From NCBI GenBank assembly GCA_965657575.1, contig CBFHOK010000010.1, forward strand, positions 1-51,743: 51,743 nt of DNA, in the 5' to 3' direction. Every line of letters starts with the position of its first letter. Position 1 is the stretch's first letter. A model generated the notes under the pieces. That model was not told the origin of the DNA, searched no databases, and saw nothing but the letters and a program-made list of their open reading frames with translations. The position numbers were made by a program, and so were the translations under genes. Source of the stretch: CAJXVY01 sp965657575. Its GTDB lineage: Bacteria > Actinomycetota > Actinomycetes > Actinomycetales > Microbacteriaceae. Below are positions 1 through 8,045 of the stretch, in pieces.

Positions 1-411
1 GGCCTTCTTGGAGTTTTTATAGCAGGCGCCATTCCTTGGCTCGAGGCAGTTGGGGTAATCCCGGTTGGAATCCTGTTCGGCCTGAACCCGTTCTGGACGA
101 TAACGCTTGCCTTTAGTGGGAATGCGATTACCACCTTTGCATTTGCTTATTCATCTCAAGCGGTGATGAACCGCATGAAAAAGCGCGGCAGGCCAGAGGG
201 TAAGAACATGGCAAGGGCAAGAAGGGTTTTTTCTCGTTATGGCATCTGGGGAATGGCTTTTGTCGGGCCGCTGCTAATCGGCTCCCAAATCGCCGCAGCT
301 CTAAGTGTTGCGCTGGGTGTGAGTGCATTCAAATCGGCAATGGTCATAAACACTGGAATGGTTCTGGTTGGAACCATCATTGGTGTTTTGACTGCCTTGG
401 CTGTTTCCTAG
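1..411 (+). CDS. Small multidrug export protein family, 3' part
   Basis: The reading frame is open from base 1, so the gene begins upstream of the window. About 136 residues are visible. They are strongly hydrophobic, and the early segment with IPWLEAVGVIPVGI resembles the signature of the Sm_multidrug_ex family (COG2426), an integral membrane family whose transport role is poorly established. At least three membrane spans are visible, with a basic cytoplasmic loop (RMKKRGRPEGK) near the middle. The gene is convergent with aspS and the two stop codons overlap in the shared tetramer CTAG at 408-411. The family call is by motif resemblance only; the substrate is unknown. Confidence 0.7.
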   Translation, partial: GLLGVFIAGAIPWLEAVGVIPVGILFGLNPFWTITLAFSGNAITTFAFAYSSQAVMNRMKKRGRPEGKNMARARRVFSRYGIWGMAFVGPLLIGSQIAAALSVALGVSAFKSAMVINTGMVLVGTIIGVLTALAVS

Positions 412-1718
412 GGCTCTAAGCGGTTAGGGCCTCGGAATAGGAAGCTAGCCTCACGGATGTTTGGAAGATCCAGTAGTAGCATCAAAACCCTGGTGAGGCC
501 CATACCAAAACCACCGTGCGCGGGAACTCCGTAGCGGAAGAAGTTTAGGTAGTTATCCAATCCTTCTGGTTCCAATCCCTTTTGTTTGATCTGCTCGATT
601 AGAACATCAACACGATGTTCACGCTGAGCACCGGTGGTAATTTCAGTTCCCTTCCAAAGAAGGTCATAGCTCTTTGTTAGCTCTGGGTTGTCCTCATGGC
701 GCATGTGATAAAAAGGCCTGATTTGGTGGTGGTAGTCGGTCAGGAATACAAACTCGTGGCCGAGTTCCTCTTTGGCATAGGCAGAGATTTGACGCTCTCC
801 CTCAGGATCTAAATCACCATCGGCTCTTGGGACTTCGTAGCCACGCTTTTTGAGAATTTCATGAGCTTCAGCGAGCGGGATCCTCGGGAAAGGCGCGGTT
901 GGCACTGTGATTTCAACATCTAAAAGCTCTTTGATTTGCTCACCGTATTTTTCTTTGACGGCACTGATTGCTGAAATCATCAACTGCTCTTGAATATCCA
1001 TGATGTCGGTATGGGAGTCGATATAGCTGACCTCCATATCCACTGACACAAACTCAGTTGCGTGGCGGGCAGTGAAGCTTGGGTCTGCTCGGAACACAGG
1101 TCCAATTTCAAAGATCTTTCCAAGGCCCGAGGCCATAGCCATTTGTTTATAAAACTGCGGGGATTGGGCGAGGTAGGCATGACCCTCGAAGTATTCGAGC
1201 TTGAAAAGCTCTGCGTGAGACTCGCTTGGTGAGCTCATAAGCTTCGGGGTGTGGATTTCGGTGAAGTCGTTCTCTAACCAGTATTTGCGCCAGCTGGCTT
1301 CAATCTCTGTCTGCACCTTGGTCATCAGTCGCATCTCTGGGCGTCGGTAGTCCAGGAATCTCCAGTCCAAGCGCTTATCAATGCTGGTGTCTTCAGCGAT
1401 TGGAGACTCTGGCAAGGACATTGATTCGATTTCTAAGGACTCAAGCAGAATCTCAATGCCACCGAGCTTTACTCGCTCGTCGTGTTTGAGTTGACCCTTG
1501 ATTCTCACAAAGCTTCCATCGGTGATAGTTGAAACAAGTGCTGCTAACTCATCGTCTTCACTCGGCTTTGGATAGGTGACCTGAACCGAGCCAGTTTCAT
1601 CTCTGATGATCAGAAACTGGATTCTTTTTTGATCCCTAAGCGTTTCCAACCAGCCAGCAATACTGACCTTGCCGTCCTGCATTGAGGGGAGTTTTGAGAT
1701 TTGTGATCTGTTTTCCAA
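408..1718 (-). CDS. aspS: Aspartate--tRNA(Asp/Asn) ligase, archaeal-type short form
   Basis: Class II aminoacyl-tRNA synthetase, 436 residues, that charges tRNA with aspartate in the cytoplasm. An N-terminal OB-fold anticodon-binding domain (about residues 15-100) precedes the catalytic core. Motif 2 is FRADPSFTARHATEF (209-223) and motif 3 is GGFGMGLTRVLML (402-414). The protein is far shorter than the usual bacterial AspRS (about 590 aa) because it lacks the large GAD insertion, so it belongs to the archaeal/eukaryotic-like AspRS group. Such enzymes in bacteria are often non-discriminating and feed the GatCAB transamidation route to Asn-tRNA; whether this one is cannot be told here. The start is TTG with a GAAGG ribosome site about 8 nt upstream. 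AsnRS is the main alternative call, but the motif 2 sequence and PNRLEP end fit AspRS better. Confidence 0.85.
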   Translation of the reverse strand: MENRSQISKLPSMQDGKVSIAGWLETLRDQKRIQFLIIRDETGSVQVTYPKPSEDDELAALVSTITDGSFVRIKGQLKHDERVKLGGIEILLESLEIESMSLPESPIAEDTSIDKRLDWRFLDYRRPEMRLMTKVQTEIEASWRKYWLENDFTEIHTPKLMSSPSESHAELFKLEYFEGHAYLAQSPQFYKQMAMASGLGKIFEIGPVFRADPSFTARHATEFVSVDMEVSYIDSHTDIMDIQEQLMISAISAVKEKYGEQIKELLDVEITVPTAPFPRIPLAEAHEILKKRGYEVPRADGDLDPEGERQISAYAKEELGHEFVFLTDYHHQIRPFYHMRHEDNPELTKSYDLLWKGTEITTGAQREHRVDVLIEQIKQKGLEPEGLDNYLNFFRYGVPAHGGFGMGLTRVLMLLLDLPNIREASFLFRGPNRLEP

Positions 1719-1762
1719 TTGAGCGCCTTCTCTGTTTCAGCAAATCACAAGTTTAGCTTGGG

Positions 1763-1768
1763 TAAACT
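1763..1768 (+). promoter_or_regulatory. Leaderless -10 element TAAACT
   Basis: TAAACT lies 6 nt before the ATG at 1775 and no Shine-Dalgarno sequence is present. This fits transcription starting at the start codon. Confidence 0.55.
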
Positions 1769-1774
1769 TGTTAT

Positions 1775-2392
1775 ATGTCCGCCAATCACCTGCACTTTGT
1801 CCGCCACGGCCAGGTATTTAATCCAGACGGCGTTATCTATGAGCGAATTGAAGGCTTTGGCCTTAGCGATAAGGGTTGGAAAATAGCCAGCATTGCCGCT
1901 GAAAAATCCCACGAGATGGACATCACGAGAGTTGTCAGCTCTCCATTGCAGCGAACCAGAGAGAGTGTGAAACCCTGGTTAGACAACACAGGCTTAGAGC
2001 TTGAGGTGGATGCCAGAGTGATTGAAAACTGGAACAAGTTGAAAGGGCTGAGGCCCGGGGCAAAGACTTTGGTCAAAAAACCTTGGTTACTCAGGCATTT
2101 TCACAACCCAATGAAACCCAGTTGGGCGGAGCCATACATTGAAATTCAAGCAAGGATGCTGGAGGCCGCTCGGGATTTATGGGAGACGACACCCAGCGGT
2201 GATGTCGTAATTGTTTCGCATCAGCTTCCGATTGTGATGCTGCAGAGAACGGCTCAGGGAGCACCACTGGCGCATGATCCTAGAAAACGTGAGTGTGAGC
2301 TATCAAGTATTTCGAGCTTCAAGTTCATCGATGACAAGTTGGAGCTGGTGAGCTACTCGGTGCCATGGATGGATGCTGGAGTAAAGCTTTGA
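1775..2392 (+). CDS. Histidine phosphatase family protein
   Basis: 205-residue member of the phosphoglycerate mutase-like histidine phosphatase superfamily. The catalytic RHG motif is at residues 10-12 (FVRHGQ), and a second conserved arginine region (SSPLQRTRES) follows near residue 57; a late histidine sits in VSHQLP near residue 148. It is the first gene of an overlapping run with resA, ccdA, resB and ccsB, the same order seen in mycobacteria (Rv0525-Rv0529), so it is probably transcribed with cytochrome c maturation. The substrate is unknown and a housekeeping mutase role is not implied. The start is the leaderless ATG behind TAAACT. Confidence 0.85.
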   Translation: MSANHLHFVRHGQVFNPDGVIYERIEGFGLSDKGWKIASIAAEKSHEMDITRVVSSPLQRTRESVKPWLDNTGLELEVDARVIENWNKLKGLRPGAKTLVKKPWLLRHFHNPMKPSWAEPYIEIQARMLEAARDLWETTPSGDVVIVSHQLPIVMLQRTAQGAPLAHDPRKRECELSSISSFKFIDDKLELVSYSVPWMDAGVKL

Positions 2393-3000
2393 AGCCTGGG
2401 ATATTCACCCGGATTGTTGCCCTCACGATTGCCGTGATGATGGTTGCCAGTTTTGTTTTGGTGCTAGCTGGATGTTCGGCCAATGACCCGCTAGCGGAGC
2501 AGTTCCGAGAGGGTGGAAACAAAAACTACATCGCAGGTGATGGCACCGTAACTGAGTATTCAGAAGAAAACCGGCCAGAGGCGAAAGCGTGGGGCGGGAT
2601 TACTGAAAGCGGTGACCGAATCGACTCCGTGCAGCTTGAGGGTGTTGTGACAGTCATGAACTGGTGGTACGCAGCATGCGCTCCATGTCGTGATGAGGCT
2701 CCCGATTTAGTTGCTCTCAGTGAAGAGTTTGCCGAAGATGGCGTTCAGTTCATTGGCGTCAATGTTCGTGACACCCAAGAGACCGCTTTGGCTTTTGCAA
2801 GAAACTTCCAGGTGACATATCCATCAATTATGGATGCCCAATCAGGTGCCGTTTCGTTGGCGTTCACCGGTGTTGTCACCCCGCAGGCTGTTCCAACAAC
2901 GCTGGTGATTGATGCAGACGGCAGAGTGTCATCAAAGATTTTGGGAAGAATCGACAGGTCGATTTTGGCTGAACTGATTGAAACGGCCATCGAGCGATGA
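2389..3000 (+). CDS. resA: Thioredoxin-fold lipoprotein, ResA/CcsX-like
   Basis: Membrane-anchored thiol-disulfide oxidoreductase that keeps apocytochrome c haem-binding cysteines reduced outside the membrane (system II). I start it at TTG 2389, which overlaps the previous stop (TTGA) and has GGAG 8 nt upstream; this gives 203 residues. A longer frame from ATG 2365 adds eight residues and seems less likely. A lipoprotein signal ends in LVLAGC with the lipidated cysteine at residue 29. The thioredoxin active site is CAPC (97-100) in the context WWYAACAPCRDEAPD. The electron donor is expected to be the CcdA encoded next. Confidence 0.88.
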   Translation: MKPGIFTRIVALTIAVMMVASFVLVLAGCSANDPLAEQFREGGNKNYIAGDGTVTEYSEENRPEAKAWGGITESGDRIDSVQLEGVVTVMNWWYAACAPCRDEAPDLVALSEEFAEDGVQFIGVNVRDTQETALAFARNFQVTYPSIMDAQSGAVSLAFTGVVTPQAVPTTLVIDADGRVSSKILGRIDRSILAELIETAIER

Positions 3001-3719
3001 ACATCGCTGAGATTGTCCTGAACGGGGCGTTGATTGTTGCCCTACCGCTGGCACTTTTGGCGGGGTTGGTTTCCTTTGCATCACCTTGCGTTTTGCCTCT
3101 GGTCCCCGGCTATCTCGGATATGTCTCTGGGATGAGCCAAGCCAAATCCCGGGTGGTCTTGGGTTCTGTTTTGTTTGTCGCTGGCTTTGCTGTTGTCTTC
3201 GTGGGCTTTGGAAGTTTCTTTGGTGCAGCGGGTGCATTTTTAGCAAGCGGTAATATCTGGCTGAATCTTGTTGCCGGATCTTTGGTTGCAATTTTGGGTC
3301 TTGCTTTGATGGGTAATTTTGGTTTTTTGCAAAAAACCATCAAGAGTTCTTATCGGCCAAAGGTCGGATTAGCCGGAGCGCCAATTCTGGGAATGGTGTT
3401 TGCCATTGGCTGGTCTCCTTGCATTGGACCAACTCTGGCTGCTGTTTTGACTCTTGCCGGTCAGTCAGGTTCAGCTGAGCGAGGGGCGATTTTGGCATTT
3501 GGATATGCGTTGGGTTTGGGAATTCCATTTATTTTGCTGGCTGCGGGATTTTCTTGGGCATCAGGTTCTGTTGATTTTCTAAAGCGCAACATTCGGGTTG
3601 TGAACATATTTGGTGGATTACTACTGGTTGTTTTGGGAGTGATGATTGCCACAGGAGTTTGGAACATATTGGTCAATTGGATGCAGGGGTGGATAAGTGA
3701 CTTCGTACCGGCCATCTGA
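2997..3719 (+). CDS. ccdA: Cytochrome c biogenesis transmembrane protein CcdA
   Basis: 240-residue polytopic membrane protein of the DsbD/CcdA family, with about six membrane segments. It carries electrons from cytoplasmic thioredoxin across the membrane to ResA. The two redox cysteines of the family are visible: C31 in FASPCVLPLVPGYLGYVSG and C142 in GWSPCIGPTLAA. The ATG overlaps the resA stop codon (ATGA), indicating translational coupling, and the 3' end overlaps resB by 23 nt. Confidence 0.95.
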   Translation: MNIAEIVLNGALIVALPLALLAGLVSFASPCVLPLVPGYLGYVSGMSQAKSRVVLGSVLFVAGFAVVFVGFGSFFGAAGAFLASGNIWLNLVAGSLVAILGLALMGNFGFLQKTIKSSYRPKVGLAGAPILGMVFAIGWSPCIGPTLAAVLTLAGQSGSAERGAILAFGYALGLGIPFILLAAGFSWASGSVDFLKRNIRVVNIFGGLLLVVLGVMIATGVWNILVNWMQGWISDFVPAI

Positions 3720-5268
3720 TTATGAGCTCACTCGCGAAGAGCGCGAGCTAGAGCAAGCTCCGAAGCAGACAAAGTTTGGGGCAAGCGGTTGGGCACGCTG
3801 GATTTGGAGACAGCTGACCAGTATGAAAACAGCGCTGGTGCTTTTGTTGCTACTTGCTATTGCCAGTGTTCCCGGATCTGTCTATCCACAGCGAAGTGCT
3901 GACCCAAACGGTGTCAGACTGCAGTTTGAGGAAAACCCGGAGTTAGCTGAGGTTTTGGATGCCTTGCAGATGTTTGATGTCTATACCTCCGTTTGGTTCA
4001 GCGCTATTTACATCTTGCTGTTTATTTCCTTGATCGGATGCGTTATCCCAAGAACTCAAGTTCACTGGAGAGCGATGCGGGCAAAACCTGTGAAGACACC
4101 GGTGAACCTCAAAAAGATGAGTGCGTACCACGTCCAATCAGGAAGTGCTGCAGACCTTGAGCAGGCTGCCAAGGTTTTGAAAAAACAGGGCTACCGAGTT
4201 GACCTCAAAAAAGACTCGGTTAGTGCTGAAAAGGGTTATCTTCGAGAGACCGGAAACCTGATTTTTCACTATGCATTGATTGCCGTTTTGATTGCAGTCG
4301 GTGCCGGTGGAGGAACTAGCTATATCGGACAGCGGGTGCTGGTCGAAGGAGACATGTTCGTCAATAACCTGGCAAGCTACGACAGCTTCTCTCCTGGGAC
4401 TTTTTACGACCCGAACAACCTCTATCCGTTCAGCATGCGGCTAGATGATTTTGAAGTCACATACGACTTACAAAACGCAGCCAACTTGGGAACGCCAATT
4501 GATTTCAAGGCAAGCGTGACTGTGTTTGATGAAAACGGTGAAACCCAGGGTCAGGTGAAAGTAAACGAACCACTGGAGCTTCCTGGCACTGGAATCTATC
4601 TGATGGGCAATGGATTTGCGCCTGTTGTCACAGTTCGCGATGGAGACGGAGCAGTTGCCTTTTCGGGGCCCGTGATCTTCTTGCCACAAGATGGCAATAT
4701 GACCTCCCTTGGCGTTATCAAAGCTCCAGATGCTAACCCTGAACAAATTGGTCTCATTAGCTTTTTCTATCCAACTGCCGACCAGTTGCCCTCTGGTGCC
4801 TACACATCGATCTACCCAGACCCTTTTGATCCGTTATTGACAGTCAATGCATACATCGGCGACCTTGGGTTGGATGACGGTGTCCCAAGAAATGTTTATG
4901 CGCTGGATGTGACTGACATGGCTGAGGTTGCTGGAAGAAATTCTGACAACCCGGGTCTTGAACTAAGGCCGGGTGACAGGGTTGAGATACCCGGAGGATA
5001 CGGTTCGGTGAGCTTTGATGGGCTGACCAGATACGCAGCTTTTGATATCGCTAATAACCCAGGGGGCTTTTGGATATTGCTTTCTGCACTTACAGCCCTT
5101 GCGGGTTTGATTGCGAGTTTGCTGATACCTAGGAGAAGAATTTGGGTGAAGGCGGTTGAAGGTGAGAAAATTGAAATTGCTGCCCTTGCTCGAGGTGATG
5201 ATCCAAGACTTGAAGACGTGGTGAGCGATTTGGGCAAGAAACTAGCGGGAGGAAAAGTTGGAAATTAA
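3697..5268 (+). CDS. resB: Cytochrome c biogenesis protein ResB
   Basis: 523-residue membrane protein, half of the ResB-CcsB cytochrome c synthetase that exports haem and attaches it to apocytochrome c. Membrane segments occur near residues 44-62, 105-125 and 190-212, followed by a long extracytoplasmic domain (about 215-445), a last membrane span (about 452-475) and a basic cytoplasmic tail. The GTG start lies inside the end of ccdA behind GGGGTGG. It overlaps ccsB by 11 nt. Length and topology match actinobacterial ResB proteins. Confidence 0.92.
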   Translation: MTSYRPSDYELTREERELEQAPKQTKFGASGWARWIWRQLTSMKTALVLLLLLAIASVPGSVYPQRSADPNGVRLQFEENPELAEVLDALQMFDVYTSVWFSAIYILLFISLIGCVIPRTQVHWRAMRAKPVKTPVNLKKMSAYHVQSGSAADLEQAAKVLKKQGYRVDLKKDSVSAEKGYLRETGNLIFHYALIAVLIAVGAGGGTSYIGQRVLVEGDMFVNNLASYDSFSPGTFYDPNNLYPFSMRLDDFEVTYDLQNAANLGTPIDFKASVTVFDENGETQGQVKVNEPLELPGTGIYLMGNGFAPVVTVRDGDGAVAFSGPVIFLPQDGNMTSLGVIKAPDANPEQIGLISFFYPTADQLPSGAYTSIYPDPFDPLLTVNAYIGDLGLDDGVPRNVYALDVTDMAEVAGRNSDNPGLELRPGDRVEIPGGYGSVSFDGLTRYAAFDIANNPGGFWILLSALTALAGLIASLLIPRRRIWVKAVEGEKIEIAALARGDDPRLEDVVSDLGKKLAGGKVGN

Positions 5269-6190
5269 CATCAACGAGCAGCTCAGCCAGTATTCACTAT
5301 TGGTTGTTTATGCATCGATGGCGCTTTTGGCAGTTTCCTTCCTGCTCTCAACTTTGCACCTTGCAAACACCACCTCAGCCGAGGCTGAGTCTGAGCAGGC
5401 TGAGGGTGATGTTTTGGTGAAAACCAAGACCAAGCAGAGCTCGATGATGAAAAACGCAGGGCTTTGGGTAATGGGTGTTGCAACCGTTGTTCTAGGTATT
5501 GGCGTCACGATGCGTGGGTTTGCCGCCCAGCGAGTTCCGTGGGCGAATATGTATGAATTTGCGATTAGCTCAACGCTTGTAATTTTGATGATTTATTTGA
5601 TGAGCCTTTATCTCAAAGAGGTGCACTTCATTGCTCCGCTGGTTAGTGGTTTCTCACTGTTGTCGTTGGGAGTTGCAACAAGTCTGTTCTATGTTCAGGT
5701 AGCGACGGTTATGCCTGCTTTGCAGAGCTACTGGCTTGTAATCCATGTGATTGTGGCAGTTTTGGCAACCAGCTTTTTCTATATTGCAGCCGCACTTCAC
5801 ATCACCTACCTGGTCCGCAGAGCCAGCTGGTCACAAGGAAACAGCAACGGCCTGCAGCGGGTAATCAGTCACTTCCCCTCGGCAGATACGCTTGACCGCT
5901 TTGCGTATCGGTTCATCATTGTTGGCTTTGTTTTGTGGTCGTTTACCTTGATTGCAGGTGCTATTTGGGCTGAGCGTGCTTGGAATCGTTACTGGGGCTG
6001 GGATACCAAAGAGGTTTGGACGTTTATTATCTGGGTTGTCTATGCAGGGTATTTGCACGCCAAGGCCACCAGAGGCTGGACCGGCAAGCGTGCTGCCTAT
6101 CTAGGTCTAATTGGATTCGGTGCCGTGCTGTTTAACTTCACGATTGTGAATCTGTTCTTTGAAGGCTTGCACGTCTATTCAGGGCTATAA
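5258..6190 (+). CDS. ccsB: Cytochrome c biogenesis protein CcsB/CcsA
   Basis: 310-residue polytopic membrane protein with about eight spans, the haem-handling partner of ResB. The tryptophan-rich haem-binding WWD-type motif is present as WGWDTKEVW (246-254), and candidate haem-ligand histidines are H163, H267 and H305. TTG start with a strong GGGAGG-type ribosome site inside the end of resB. Its 3' end overlaps the convergent menC by 16 nt. Confidence 0.93.
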   Translation: MEININEQLSQYSLLVVYASMALLAVSFLLSTLHLANTTSAEAESEQAEGDVLVKTKTKQSSMMKNAGLWVMGVATVVLGIGVTMRGFAAQRVPWANMYEFAISSTLVILMIYLMSLYLKEVHFIAPLVSGFSLLSLGVATSLFYVQVATVMPALQSYWLVIHVIVAVLATSFFYIAAALHITYLVRRASWSQGNSNGLQRVISHFPSADTLDRFAYRFIIVGFVLWSFTLIAGAIWAERAWNRYWGWDTKEVWTFIIWVVYAGYLHAKATRGWTGKRAAYLGLIGFGAVLFNFTIVNLFFEGLHVYSGL

Positions 6191-7146
6191 AGCTCTTCAT
6201 AGCAAGCAGTTAGCCTTTCTTGCCAGCGAGCAGTTGTTTCTTTGTCTGCCCTGAGTGATTCTAAGCGGTCTCTGTCTGGGGTTATTTCAACAGCCTCCAT
6301 TGGAAGATCATCAACTAGGTCTTGAACAAACAACGAAGAGGTTCCAAGACCCGGATCAAAGCCTGAATCCAATGCGCATGCAAGCCAGATGCCAGCGTTT
6401 AGTCCAATAGCACTTTCCAAAGCAGACGAAACAACCAGCGGGATGGTTACGTTTTGGGCTATGTCTAAAATCGCTGAGATTCCGCCAAGCGGTTGCCACT
6501 TCACCACCATTAGGTCCGCCGCCTGTTGGCTGTCAACCTCAAAGGGGTCGGAGTGTTTTCTGATGGACTCATCGGCTGCTATCAGCACTCCAAGCTCTTG
6601 AGACTGTATTTCTGCTCTGAGTCTGGTTAGCTCCTCGATGGTTTTCACTGGCTGTTCTAAGTAATCAAGGTTGACACCAGTTTGTTTGAGCCAATAGATC
6701 AACTCCATGCTCGAATCAATGCTTAGCCCTCCATTGGCATCCAGTCGGATTTTTGATTCTGGATAAAGCTCAATGGTTTTCTGAATTCTTTTGAGATCTT
6801 CAGTTCTTGGTTGACCTGCTTCAGCAATTTTGATCTTGATGGTGTTTAGGTGTTTATAACCACCGAGCACTCCGTCTACCTCATCTTCGCTGACAGCGGG
6901 AAGGGTTGCGTTTGGGGTGATTGAGTTTGTTTTTATTTCAGGTCTTGGCTTTGTTAGCCATTCAATGCTGGCTTTCAGCCATTTGGAGGATTCCAGAGTT
7001 GAATACTCTGGGAATGGTGACCACTCACTGAATCCATTCTCCGATTCAAAGATCATCAGCTCTCGATGACTGAGTCCCCTGAAAGGGGTTTTCAAAGGCA
7101 TTGATAGCACCATTGAATTTTCTAGAAGTGCTTTTAGCTCGGTCAC
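6175..7146 (-). CDS. menC: o-Succinylbenzoate synthase MenC
   Basis: Enolase-superfamily dehydratase of menaquinone synthesis, converting SHCHC to o-succinylbenzoate. The 323-residue protein keeps the full catalytic set: KIKI (104-107, catalytic K106), metal ligands D136 (RLDANGG), E164 (LEQP) and D192 (ADES), and the second lysine K216 (VVKWQP). The start is GTG 7146, 6 nt after a TAGACT -10 element and without a ribosome site, so the mRNA is probably leaderless. It is divergent from menB, with only 17 nt between the two start codons. Confidence 0.92.
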   Translation of the reverse strand: MTELKALLENSMVLSMPLKTPFRGLSHRELMIFESENGFSEWSPFPEYSTLESSKWLKASIEWLTKPRPEIKTNSITPNATLPAVSEDEVDGVLGGYKHLNTIKIKIAEAGQPRTEDLKRIQKTIELYPESKIRLDANGGLSIDSSMELIYWLKQTGVNLDYLEQPVKTIEELTRLRAEIQSQELGVLIAADESIRKHSDPFEVDSQQAADLMVVKWQPLGGISAILDIAQNVTIPLVVSSALESAIGLNAGIWLACALDSGFDPGLGTSSLFVQDLVDDLPMEAVEITPDRDRLESLRADKETTARWQERLTACYEELYSPE

Positions 7147-7163
7147 TGAATTAGTCTAGAGAA
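7147..7163. promoter_or_regulatory. Symmetric bidirectional menC/menB promoter
   Basis: The 17 nt between the menC GTG and the menB ATG hold the palindrome TAGTCTA (7152-7158). On the plus strand TAGTCT ends 6 nt before ATG 7164; on the minus strand TAGACT ends 6 nt before GTG 7146. Both genes would be leaderless and their -10 boxes overlap by five bases. Confidence 0.6.
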
Positions 7164-8045
7164 ATGGCGAAAAAGGTTTCAGAGATTTTTGATGCGAGTG
7201 TTTGGCATGAGGTTGATGGTTTTACCCTCACTGACATCACCTATCACCGGCATAACTCGCTTGGTGTAGTAAGGGTTGGCTTTGACAGACCAGAGGTTAG
7301 AAACGCATTCAGACCAGAAACAGTTGATGAGCTTCATGAGGTTTTAGAACACGCTCGAGTATCCAGTGATGTCGGGGTTGTGTTGCTAACTGGCAATGGA
7401 CCGTCCACCAAAGACGGCGGCTGGGCTTATTGCTCCGGCGGTGATCAAAGAGTCCGAGGTGATAGCGGTTATCAATACGGGGGAGACGGTGCTGGAAGGC
7501 TGCATATCTTAGAAGTCCAGAGACTGATTAGGTTTATGCCGAAGGTTGTTATAAGCCTGGTGAGTGGTTGGGCTGCTGGTGGTGGGCATAGCCTGAACGT
7601 TGTTAGTGATCTCAGCATTGCAAGCCGAGAGCACGGCAGGTTCAAACAAACCGATGCCGATGTTGGAAGTTTTGATGCAGGTTATGGAAGCGCATATCTA
7701 GCAAAACAGGTAGGGCAGAAAGTTGCCCGTGAGATTTTCTTCCTAGCCGAGGAGTATTCGGCTGAGCGGGCTTATGAGATTGGCTTGGTAAACAAAGTTG
7801 TTCCGCATGCTGAGTTAGAAAAAACAGGCATTGAATACGCCGAGCAGATTCTTTCGAAGTCCCCAACTGCTATTCGAATGCTGAAATATGCAATGAATCT
7901 TCCCGATGATGGATTGGTGGGCCAACAACTGTTTGCAGGAGAGGCCACCAGGTTGGCCTATGGAACAGACGAGGCTAAAGAGGGTAGGGATGCGTTTTTA
8001 GAAAAGCGCAAGCCCGACTGGTCAGCCTTCCCCTGGCATTTCTAA
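7164..8045 (+). CDS. menB: 1,4-Dihydroxy-2-naphthoyl-CoA synthase MenB
   Basis: Crotonase-fold enzyme closing the second ring in menaquinone synthesis (OSB-CoA to DHNA-CoA), 293 residues. Oxyanion-hole and active-site segments are YCSGGDQ (89-95) and GWAAGGGHSL (135-144). The QTDADVGSFDAGYGS segment (162-176) has Asp164 where bicarbonate-dependent MenB enzymes such as that of E. coli have Gly, so this should be the bicarbonate-independent type known from mycobacteria. It is followed at once by menE (TAATG junction). The start is leaderless behind TAGTCT. Confidence 0.95.
   Translation: MAKKVSEIFDASVWHEVDGFTLTDITYHRHNSLGVVRVGFDRPEVRNAFRPETVDELHEVLEHARVSSDVGVVLLTGNGPSTKDGGWAYCSGGDQRVRGDSGYQYGGDGAGRLHILEVQRLIRFMPKVVISLVSGWAAGGGHSLNVVSDLSIASREHGRFKQTDADVGSFDAGYGSAYLAKQVGQKVAREIFFLAEEYSAERAYEIGLVNKVVPHAELEKTGIEYAEQILSKSPTAIRMLKYAMNLPDDGLVGQQLFAGEATRLAYGTDEAKEGRDAFLEKRKPDWSAFPWHF

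Noticed and set aside
2932..3291. Minus-strand frame of 119 codons opposite resA/ccdA
   Set aside because: Composition (rich in Q, R, P) is that of an antisense shadow of hydrophobic membrane-protein codons.
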